Assembly: GCF_030936135.1 (NCBI RefSeq)
Contig: NC_082605.1
Location: forward strand, 19,426,261-19,490,260
Direction: 5' to 3'
Source of the DNA: Gavia stellata
Lineage: Eukaryota > Chordata > Aves > Gaviiformes > Gaviidae
DNA length: 64,000 nt
The position numbers and the translations under genes were made by a program. Shown piece after piece: positions 55,501-64,000 of the stretch. Every line of letters starts with the position of its first letter. Positions within the stretch are counted from its first letter, which is position 1. Under the pieces are notes generated by a model. That model did not search any database. It was not told the origin of the DNA and saw only the letters and a program-made list of their open reading frames with translations.

Positions 55501-58500
55501 AACTATCTCCCCTAGATTACCTATATGACAGATGCATTTAAGTTATATCTATTTGTTACTTCTACTTCCAGTATACTGTAAAAGACTAAAATAAATAGGA
55601 ATCTAACTACCAGGAAAAGCAGCGAGCAGCAACAACTGCAATGTTCCCCTAAAGAACCAGTGGGTGTTAGGCAGGCAAACAAATACCACTTACGTCGATA
55701 GAAGCTTTCATCCATGTCTTGAATCTTTTTAAAATATCTGAATGTAAGCCCAGTAAAGGAATATATTTATAAAGTAGTTAAGTTTACTGTTTTCTATTTG
55801 CTAACCTAAAGCCAAAACATTATCTAATTTATTACTATAATTTTGTATCACCCTTTTTTAAAAAACTGATTGAAAGATTCAAAATTCCCACAGCTGAAGC
55901 TGTAAGCATGTAACAAAACAAGTAAGCGACACAATGTCGACAGGAAAAAGTTCAGCAGGCTTTCTTTAGGAAGCTCAAAACATCTGCTCTCACAAAGTCC
56001 TGTATTAGTAAGTGCTGCTCTATGTTTTTTAAACAAACGTCTCCTATCAGTATGTACTCAAAACACTCTGGTGAATAAACCTGTAATTCTAATATCTCAG
56101 TGAAAATTGGAATAATACATTTGAATAAAAAGACTCAGTGGAAACATACAAAATAATTTCTTAAAGCTTAGCCTTCTTTCCCCATGCATATTTCCTGTTT
56201 ACTAATGTCACTGAGAAAGAATTCTCAATCACCGGCTGAATGAATCTGTTCTTTATTGTATAAAAAAGAGAGGATGGCAGCAAAATACTTTAGATAGTCT
56301 TACCACCTACAGAGTTTTCTAGGTTTTTTGAAGCCTTCAGGGCTACTACTTCTCTATAAAAGGATACGCTACGACAGCACAATTGGGAATGCGGCTGTTT
56401 AGGAATTCTGCTGCAACTTCTGCTTTTGGTCGCCCAACATCCTTCGGTCTGGCAAAAAACCCAAGCAATTTCAAATGTATTATTTTAGTAGATCCAATCT
56501 CTCCACTCTATGCATTGCAATACCGAATTAAGTGACTAATTTTTACTGTAGGACAATTTATTGATATGGATAATATTAAGGCATCCCTGTAAAGCATCAG
56601 ATATGAGAGCCCCAGAGCTATCTAAGTATGTCCATGTAACTGTAGTTATCAGCACACAAAAAAAATTCAACAATTTTTCATTTTGCTTGGAAGAAAACGG
56701 TAAGAGACAAATTAGTATCTCAATCTATGTGCCTTATTCTTTGGTGTCACCTTTTCCATTAGTCATTAACTGTTTTTGAGTGGTAAGAGATGCAAGTTAA
56801 TTTTCTTCACGCTCAAACTATGACACCACAGATCTCAAAACAAGGAGGAATCACATGCAACATTTAGTTAATTATGAGGGCTACTGTGATACAAAAGTTC
56901 AGTAATCATTAATGACATCTTGTTCAACCAAAATAATGGTCATATTCACATATTTTGTTTAGGTACGTTTAAAAAAACAAAAGTCGAATCGTGAAAATGT
57001 CACTTACCGAAACAGAAACTGTCGGTTAAGATTAGAAACATCTATAGTATCCATGTCAATAACATGGATCTGTCTAAAGCCGGACAGTGCCTGTGAAAAG
57101 AGATAGTCAACTTCATTTAATAGGAAATTAAATGCTTACCATGCTTCAGAATTCATTCCACATGCCAAAAAAGCAACCTTTGAAGGAACAAACGCATTTG
57201 CTCTTCATTCCCTGTGCACACATATATATATATAATCGTTCTTTGTTAACGGAACGTTCTTTGTTGGGTTGCTAATGCTGATATTTAGACAGATGGAGTT
57301 AGTAACATTTCAATGGTCAAAGACAATGTTCTACTGAACACAATATTGCTTTAGCCTACCTAATCATAACACAGGGAAGTCAACGGTAGGCTGATCTATA
57401 AGGAGAATTTGCAGTATTCCCTCACAACTGGAGTAAATCAAAAGCATTCATTGGGGAAAAAATGCAGAATTTGAAGAAATACCATAAGCACTTTCTTGCT
57501 TGGCAGGAATAGAAAAACAAAGTTTAATCCCTCTAAATTTTTAAGCTTTTGAACATTCACCATTTTCACAGTTGGCATAAAAGAGTGTGGCATGTCCACC
57601 CTCAAATCACAGTTCAAAATAAGCCAGCATCCCTCACTGCATTCCGTGCTGGAACAGAACACAAACACAAAAAGTCACCTCGCTATTAAGAACATACCCA
57701 ACCTCTGACAGCATTTCTGCCTGACCTCTGTCTACATGCAGGCCATCACTAGATTTGGCAAATAACTTTAAAGAAAAATTTTCTTAAAACTGTATTGCGG
57801 GTCTGATCTGATAAAGTAATAACATCTACCATGTGGAAAGAAACAGTGTGAATTGTCATTAAAGGGAAATAAATGCTGTAAAATACTGGGTTTAGACAAA
57901 GGAAGTGTGTTGTGATGTTCCGAAGTGACTCCAAAAAACTTTGAATCCTGTCCCCTATGTTTTTTCCTTTAAGACTCAATCTTGTTATATATAGACTTTC
58001 AAACTTTTCATTTTACATTTTTTGAATAAACAGAGCTATCCCATGCATATTAAGTATTGAAAGTGTTGTATCAGGAAACCAATTAAACAAATTAACAACA
58101 GGACTAAAGTCTTTCAGAATGGAAATTAATTTCTGTAACAAAAGCAGCAAGGATTTCTGTATGTCATATTGGACACCCTTGGTGCTGAACAATCATTTTG
58201 TTTCATTGATAGATGTCTGGCCTTTGTTCAGTATTATCACAGCAGACTGGGACATCACAAACCTACAGACTGGTGCCTTTATCAAATTTATATTCATCGC
58301 CCCAAAGACCTGAATACATGTGAGCAGAATCTAGATCTACTTACGAGCTTATCTTTCTGAAAATTATGAATATAAATCATGATAACTTTAAAACATATTC
58401 AGAGAAATGGGAACTGAGTGCATATAGCAGACTTATGAAGTCCCTTATCCCATACAAATCCTCCCTCTCAACGAGCTATCAGCAGATTGAATTTGTTATG

Positions 58501-61282
58501 TCCCAATAAACCCATAAAACAGTAGCTCTGGGCAGAGGTTAAATTCACCAGCACTAAATTCCCAAAGAAAGAAAACTGCCTTGAAGTTGTCGTAGTCTCT
58601 TCAAGTAAAATCCTGCTTAAGCATTGCAGTAACAAACCAGCAACCAGAACAAGAGTACACACAAGTGCTGGAAATGTAAAACCCCCTAGTTAATGGATCT
58701 GGAATGCCTGGCTTTAAATAAGGTTATTGATTTATCAAGCGTCTCAAGCTTGGAGGTAACCTGCAGAAATTCTGAAATGGAAGTACATAAATTCTATAGT
58801 AAAGCACACTAACGCATAAGTATTGGTATAAATTAAGGAAAAAAGTTATTTTATAGTAAGTTATTATACCAATCCACACATTTTCAATGGAATCCATAAG
58901 GACAGAAATTCTTATTATTAAATAGAAGCACGGAAAAGTACAGCATTAGGTCTAAACTACCAAACTCAAACAGGATGGTAACAGTGATACACTATGATAA
59001 ATGTGAGTGTCTGTGAGAATAAAAACCACGTTAATAAGATAATTAAATTCATACATATTTATTGGGTAGATGTCTGACAGCACATGGTCCCGTGACTGCA
59101 TTTTAAACACTTAAAAATTGCTTTTCAGAACACATAGTGAGAGAACCCCTTACAAACTAACACCGTATCAAGAAAACTACAGAATACCTCCTGGTAATCT
59201 GTACACCAGGGAAGTACTGTCATATTTTTTCCCTGTTCTTATACCATGACCTATTCCTCCTTAGCCATTTCCATACAGGATAGCACATGCTGGTCTGACT
59301 CAATAAAGCTGCCATTACATGGGCTGAATTCAGCAATACAGATGCAACTCTGAGGGAGTGTTCAGGCTCTGCAGACAACCTCCAATTTACCAGTCTTAAG
59401 GAACTGGAAAACCTGAGAGCCACTACTCGGGAAGGCCAAATGGATTCCACAGACATGAAGCTCACTGCAGACACAGTAAGTCTGGCTCTACTAATTTCAC
59501 TAAGACAGAACATAAATAATTCCAGCAATTCCAACCTCACTTTGAATTAATCCAAAGATATAAAATAAACCGAAATTAAATTCAACTTTGACTGTTAATA
59601 CTAAACTTTATACTAGCTACTTATGGCAGTTTAAAATATCGCTTTTCATCTGAAAAGATACATTTCAGCCACTGTATTCCAAACAACACTTCCTTGTATC
59701 GTTATGAGCATGGTTTGTTCTTAGTTTACTTCATTTCCCTAGATCTGGTACTTAGGGAAAATAACCAACGTTAGACCACATCTAAGGCTGCAGGTGAACT
59801 TCTGCCTACACTTCATAAACAGCACCGTGCTGTCCCTCATGACAAGCTCAGAGATAGCTAAACAAGTAACATGCAACATATTAGACTATCTCCTTTCAAG
59901 CTTATTAACAAAGTGCATTCTTCAAGTTCATTGTCTGTATCATTTTGTATTTTATACAATTTGATTAGAACTTAGAAATTTAGTAGCTATAGACAATCAA
60001 AAATGCTAAATTAGCAAAGCAGAAAAGACAATCTCCTCAAGGAAAAAGAAGATTCTAAGCAGCAAAGGGTGAAAACTGAGTAATTACCAGGTTTTTCAGG
60101 AGTTCGCATCCTAATCCTCCTGCTCCAATAACTAGTACTTTACATGTGCTTAACAAAAACTCAAGAGCCTGCAGAAAATATAAAACAAAAAATTAATACA
60201 CTAAATAGGAAAAAGTATAATTTGTCCTTTGCTTCATAATCCTTAAAAATGCATAATTGTAAATTTTCAGAGCCTAATAAGCTTCACATAAACCCACTTA
60301 GATCAATACAACAGTTTGTGCTTGCAGGAGTAATTACATACCGGACTTTAATCAGTTGTTGAGTTCATGCAGTTCCTATATCCCAACTTACAGAAAAGCA
60401 AGACCTTTGTTGATACCAGTATTCTCTTTATATTAATTTTGACCATGAAATAAGCAAGGTCCACCTTTATTAGTCTTTGTTTTAAGGAGACAATGTTTTC
60501 CTCCTCCAAAAATTTTACTGATACATATAATACAAAATAAATCTAACCAGACAGAAAACATTGCTGGCCAAAAAGAATTTGATTTGTTAACTATATAATT
60601 GCTTTCTGTGAACTGTTCTACTAGACCCCAGCCTCAAACTAGAAAATAATGGAACAGTACATTAAAAAAGGTAACAGTAAAATACATTCAACTGTAAGCT
60701 CTGAAACAAAATGTACCAAAAAAGGAAAACAGAAGAAATAACTGAAAGTCTAAATTTTGCTTTTCCCTACTAAACACCTTTCCCAGTTCTCTAAGTACTC
60801 ATATTAACCTTAATTCCTTCTTTAAGTACAAGAAATTACTTACTGTATCTAATTACTTAAAAATGGAGAGACAAATGCTGCTATTTTTCATGTGGAACTC
60901 AAAGATCATCATTCATATGTTGTTACACACTGACATATATGATGACAGCAAGCTTGTAGTTGACAGTGTACCATTTAGAAACACAAGCTTATAAAAAGAA
61001 TACAGTACGTTCTTCTAGCAACATAATGTTCAATTGATTAAAATACAAGCTTATCATGCAGTTTTAGTATTCATACACTGCTGGGGGTCAATTAATGAAA
61101 CTGCTTACATTAGTTTGCAACACACGCTACAAATTTTTTATTTAAAGTAAGTGTTTCTCACTTGAGTGCCTGGCTCGAAATCAGGATGTGTGAATGGTCC
61201 AGATCGCTCGAGGAACTTCTTTACATGGTTCCAGCGACCTTCCCAGTCTCCAGTGTCCCCACACCCACCATCAACAGCCATT
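49443..61282 (-). CDS. UBA3: NEDD8-activating enzyme E1 catalytic subunit (16 exons, 5' partial)
   Basis: Catalytic half of the NAE1-UBA3 heterodimer. It adenylates NEDD8, holds it as a thioester and passes it to UBE2M for cullin neddylation. Exons on the minus strand: 61162-61282, 60088-60168, 57008-57090, 56368-56448, 55694-55737, 55334-55398, 54359-54514, 54135-54237, 53535-53648, 52002-52055, 51498-51534, 51337-51418, 50319-50419, 50150-50213, 49990-50044, 49443-49531. From the internal Met at 61279-61281 they give 442 aa, the length of the human form numbered from MAVDGG. Seen: nucleotide-binding [12 protein letters not shown] (about 51-62), zinc ligands C199/C202 and C343/C346, active-site Cys216 in FPMCTIAS, and a C-terminal ubiquitin-fold domain from about 374 that binds UBE2M. 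Intron 56367-55738 has U12-type signals. The human N-terminal extension exon(s) and promoter are not in the window. Confidence 0.96.
49990..50044 (-). CDS. UBA3: UBA3 exon, residues 396-414
   Basis: Acceptor TTTTTTGCAG, donor GTATCG. Encodes [18 protein letters not shown] of the ubiquitin-fold domain. Confidence 0.96.
50150..50213 (-). CDS. UBA3: UBA3 exon, residues 374-395
   Basis: Acceptor TATATATAG, donor GTAATC. Encodes [20 protein letters not shown] and Gln; start of the ubiquitin-fold domain. Confidence 0.95.
50319..50419 (-). CDS. UBA3: UBA3 exon, residues 341-374
   Basis: Acceptor TTGTTGTAG, donor GTAAGT. Encodes [20 protein letters not shown] and [14 protein letters not shown]343 and C346 are the second zinc-ligand pair. 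Confidence 0.96.
51337..51418 (-). CDS. UBA3: UBA3 exon, residues 313-340
   Basis: Acceptor CATTATAG, donor GTTAGT. Encodes [20 protein letters not shown] and TFEAERK. Confidence 0.96.
51498..51534 (-). CDS. UBA3: UBA3 37-nt exon, residues 301-313
   Basis: Acceptor CATTCCAG behind a T-rich run, donor GTATTT. Encodes [11 protein letters not shown]; both end codons are split. Very small, so easily missed by gene callers. Confidence 0.95.
52002..52055 (-). CDS. UBA3: UBA3 exon, residues 283-301
   Basis: Acceptor TTTTTACAG, donor GTATGC. Encodes [17 protein letters not shown], part of the adenylation fold. Confidence 0.96.
53535..53648 (-). CDS. UBA3: UBA3 exon, residues 245-283
   Basis: Acceptor TTTGCTGTAG, donor GTAAGG. 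Encodes [20 protein letters not shown] and [17 protein letters not shown], in the catalytic cysteine domain. Confidence 0.96.
54135..54237 (-). CDS. UBA3: UBA3 exon with active-site Cys216, residues 211-245
   Basis: Acceptor CCCACACCAG, donor GTAATT. Encodes [20 protein letters not shown] and [14 protein letters not shown]. Cys216, the thioester-forming residue, is present. Confidence 0.97.
54359..54514 (-). CDS. UBA3: UBA3 exon, residues 159-210
   Basis: Acceptor TTTGTTAG, donor GTAATT. Encodes [20 protein letters not shown] and [20 protein letters not shown], then CVEC, the first zinc-ligand pair (C199, C202). Confidence 0.97.
55334..55398 (-). CDS. UBA3: UBA3 exon, residues 137-158
   Basis: Acceptor TTTCCCCCTAG, donor GTAAAG. 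Encodes [20 protein letters not shown] and Leu, in the adenylation domain. Confidence 0.96.
55694..55737 (-). CDS. UBA3: UBA3 44-nt exon after the U12 intron, residues 122-137
   Basis: Acceptor CTTACATTCAG with no pyrimidine tract but a TTCCTTTAC branch-point-like word; donor GTAAGT. Encodes [14 protein letters not shown]. Confidence 0.95.
56368..56448 (-). CDS. UBA3: UBA3 exon before the U12 intron, residues 95-122
   Basis: Acceptor TTTTGCCAG, donor GTATCCTTTT, a U12-class donor. Encodes [20 protein letters not shown] and PNCAVV. Confidence 0.96.
57008..57090 (-). CDS. UBA3: UBA3 exon, residues 68-95
   Basis: Acceptor TTTTCACAG, donor GTAAGT. Encodes [20 protein letters not shown] and LNRQFLF, the ATP/Mg-binding aspartate region of the E1 fold. 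Confidence 0.97.
57091..60087 (-). other. UBA3: Large UBA3 intron
   Basis: About 3 kb, GTAATT to CACAG. It contains a short TA run near 57224-57234. No exon, RNA gene or element was recognised. Confidence 0.6.
60088..60168 (-). CDS. UBA3: UBA3 exon with glycine-rich nucleotide motif, residues 41-67
   Basis: Acceptor TTTCTGCAG, donor GTAATT. Encodes [20 protein letters not shown] and CELLKNL; GxGGxGC is the nucleotide-binding loop. Confidence 0.97.
61162..61282 (-). CDS. UBA3: UBA3 first exon in window, residues 1-40 of the 442-aa numbering
   Basis: Acceptor TTCTGTGCAG|A, donor GTGAGA. After one base that completes an upstream Lys codon, the exon reads [20 protein letters not shown] and [15 protein letters not shown]. 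Human UBA3 has about 21 further residues encoded upstream; these were not found up to 64000. Confidence 0.96.
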
Positions 61283-64000
61283 CTGCACAGAACACAGTAA
61301 ATTCAGCTGCAAAATCATAGAGAAAAAGCCACACCTCTAAAATATTTCTTTCTTTATATATCTTAAAAATACCTAAACTACTGACCAGTCATACAAATGC
61401 ATTTGCATATTCTTTATGCATGTAAGTTATGTGCATGAACATTTGCACAAGTGGGTTTTATTTGTGGAACTAGAAAGCAGTAATACAAATATGCATAGAG
61501 GGGAAAAAACCCAGGCATTTCAATAAATCCCATTGACTTAGCTGTTACTAGTAAAAGTTGACCTGAAGTGAAAAAAGGGTCTAGTCTTTTTGCTTTTATT
61601 TTCCTCATATTTAAAGAGGACACAGAAAAAGAGGTTGTCCCTTTAGATTTTAAGGGTGTTGTTTTTTTAATCAGAGTCAAGTCTTGGGTTCTTTTTTTGA
61701 CAGATTTTTTAAGTTCATAAATCATATTTAGAATTATCAGTATGTAACTGCAATTGTGAGGCACTGAATAAGTAACAGTAGCATGCCCCAATATTGTCTC
61801 CTCTGAATCTTCATAGGAGTTTATTTTAAAGAGTGTTAAAAAATACAACTCTGGAATGCTCTTCACCCTCAACTGGTACTATGTAATTTAGAATACCTCC
61901 ATTTTTCAGTCATCTCCTGAGACTGTCAGTGGTAGCAATCTGACTTGAAAAAAGGAATGTTTGCAGTTATCTTCTTTTAAATTTTTGGGACAGAATTTTA
62001 CATCAAATACTCCAGTACCCTTTTTTCCCCTTCTGCGGGTCACTTTTAGTAGTACGTAACTACAAAGTTAAACTCTCAAGAGACTTACTCGAATAGTTCA
62101 AAATCAGCTTACTGAAGCAATTTTCTAACGTAAGATCATTGCCTACACAGCACCGCCTTTCCTTAACACAGTGCACTTCCCTTTTTACACAGGAGCTCCA
62201 CTCAATATATATGAACGATTATGTTCTACGTTAATACAAAACTAAGCCTCTAATAAAAGACCTTTGCCAATCCTGAGTATGAAAGGTTGTGTCATCACTG
62301 ATAAGGAGTGTTATTTGCTTCCTCCTATGAAGTAACACGAAGAAAGCTTGTATCAATAACTGCTGTGGCGTAATGTTTCGAATTTATTATTACTTCCTGG
62401 TGACTCATCTCAAAATAAAAGGAAAATGTAGGGAAAACATCTAGACAGCGAATACCTTTATCCACACAGAATTCAGAAGGTGGACAACACAGTATGTCCA
62501 TAGTAATTTTATCTTATAGGCAATTATTTTGCAAAAGATTTGCAATAACAGGGAAAAACTTCAATAAAGCACAGGAATAAATACATCATAATTTGCCTAT
62601 ATTTTGATTGCAGACTGAACTTATGCCTGGTTAACTGTTGACTTTAGGTAAGTTAACTTAGTGTATTGGCAGTTAAATAAGATCTAAAAAAATTATTTGC
62701 ATTCATAAGGGTCTTCCGATCTCTGACTTGCACTTTAGTAGCTCCCCCAGCTTTCACAATAATGTGAAAATACACATATTTCACATAATGTGAAATACTG
62801 TGAATAAGTACAACACTCCCACCGCTGAACCCTGGGCTCATCTGTTGTATACCAGTTTTCAGAATGTGCATTAAGCACTGACTTAAGCAAATAAAATGGG
62901 TCAATATACATCACAGTAATTGCTTCTATGGGTTGTATTATAATTTTTAACTTTTCTGGAAACAAGTGCAGAAGCTATGCTTGGTGACATTAAGAACAAC
63001 TTTTTTTATTCTTTTATATAGTCCATCTAAACAGCCATTAAGCAGCAGTACTCCTTTTCTGTTTAGATGTGTATTCTCCTTTATAAGGGATAAAATGGTA
63101 CGATCTAGTTTCACTTTTGCAGTTATACTATAGGTTGGTTTTTACAGGGTTGGACATTGTGGTGATCTGAAAGACATCAATAAGTCAAACTGTGATTTTA
63201 TGTTTAATTTCAGAGACGGCTTTTTTAAGCGTTTATTTTTGTGTTGTTACAGCATTACCAGGTATATGTATTTGAGTTTAACAAAATCCTTACTTCACCA
63301 AATTAATTTTAAATCTTGTTTATAATATCAGAGCACCACAGTCTTTATGTTGCTTTAGGCCCAGACTTTTTCCTGCCGCCATCACATCTCCAGAGCTCCA
63401 TGCTTTTGAGGGACTTGGCATGCACCCCCCAGTCCAACATGCCCAAGGATTTTTGTGACCCTCACCCCAACACACATACATGCACTGCCTGTGAGTCCAT
63501 CGCTCAGGCAGGCAAGTCTGCTCTGTGGTATTTGGGAAGAGGGCCACAAGCAGATGAAAGGGAATAGTTAGGGGATGGAAGCAGATGAGGTTAAAGATTG
63601 CTGAGCATTAGTTTTCAAGGCCATTAAGACAGCTGCATAGAATTTAGGGTTTTAACAAGCAGAAACAATTGTTCTGTAGCCTGATTTTTTAATTTTCAGC
63701 CAAAATTTAGTCACCTGCTTCTAGCCTAGAGGCCCTCCCCAGGTCCCTGACCGGCAACGCAGCTTCTTCCAATCCTGTCACAAAGCTCTCCAGCACACCA
63801 GCCTTTACTCATGCCAAGCTCCAAGCCCGCAACTCCCATCCCCACTCCGGGTGAGCCCCTTGGTCCTCTCCCCAGGAGATTCCTCTTCCCCAGTCCTTGC
63901 TGTTCCAAGCGCCCTTTCGCGTTCCCCCTCTCACACTGACCCACCTAACACCTTTCCTCCGGCTCCCTCCTCCCGCCCCAGCCCTGGACTGCGCCATCCC
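61283..64000 (-). other. UBA3: UBA3 5' intron, running off the window
   Basis: The sequence upstream of the first recognised UBA3 exon. I searched it for a Lys/Arg-rich exon like the human EKKRRRIEELLAEK segment and saw none, and it has no CpG island. The last 300 bp are C-rich on the plus strand with a few CpGs, but carry no recognisable exon. Confidence 0.55.

Noticed and set aside
63809-63997. Minus-strand frame beginning with an ATGGCG near the window end, as a possible UBA3 first exon
   Set aside because: The predicted residues do not resemble the human UBA3 N-terminus, there is no CpG island and no clear donor in frame.

Overview
The window is from a bird nuclear genome. It carries a well-preserved CR1 retroposon 3' end with the (TTCTATG)-type tail (10777-11219) and an older CR1 fragment. 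It also has spliced vertebrate genes with compact introns and two CpG-island promoters. No species is claimed.

Three genes lie head to tail on the minus strand: UBA3 (49443-61282 coding, 5' end beyond the window), TMF1 (32084-47981) and EOGT (9683-26290). All coding exons in the window were placed by reading splice sites and frame by hand. UBA3 has 16 exons giving 442 aa from an internal Met. TMF1 has 17 exons giving 1106 aa. EOGT has 15 coding exons giving 527 aa. Every junction keeps the frame. The order EOGT-TMF1-UBA3 and the orientation match human 3p14.1, so this is a conserved syntenic block.

Layout: 1-7600 is intergenic, with only simple repeats recognised. About 7640-9682 is the probable EOGT 3' UTR. 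9683-26290 is the EOGT coding region, and 27420-28960 is the EOGT CpG island. 29262-32083 is the probable TMF1 3' UTR, and 32084-47981 is the TMF1 coding region. 47640-48310 is the TMF1 CpG island. 48776-49442 is the probable UBA3 3' UTR, and 49443-61282 is UBA3 coding. 61283-64000 is the UBA3 5' intron.

The genes are not a pathway. UBA3 is the catalytic NEDD8 E1 subunit (cytosol and nucleus). TMF1 is a Golgi coiled-coil golgin that binds Rab6. EOGT is an ER O-GlcNAc transferase for EGF repeats. I found no previously undescribed system. The points most worth a second look are a U12-type (minor spliceosome) intron in UBA3, two changes in EOGT (DYE in place of human DYD, and a C-terminal HDEF in place of HDEL), a duplicated 29-bp element with YY1-like cores at the TMF1 promoter, and a 64-nt uninterrupted pyrimidine tract at an EOGT acceptor.
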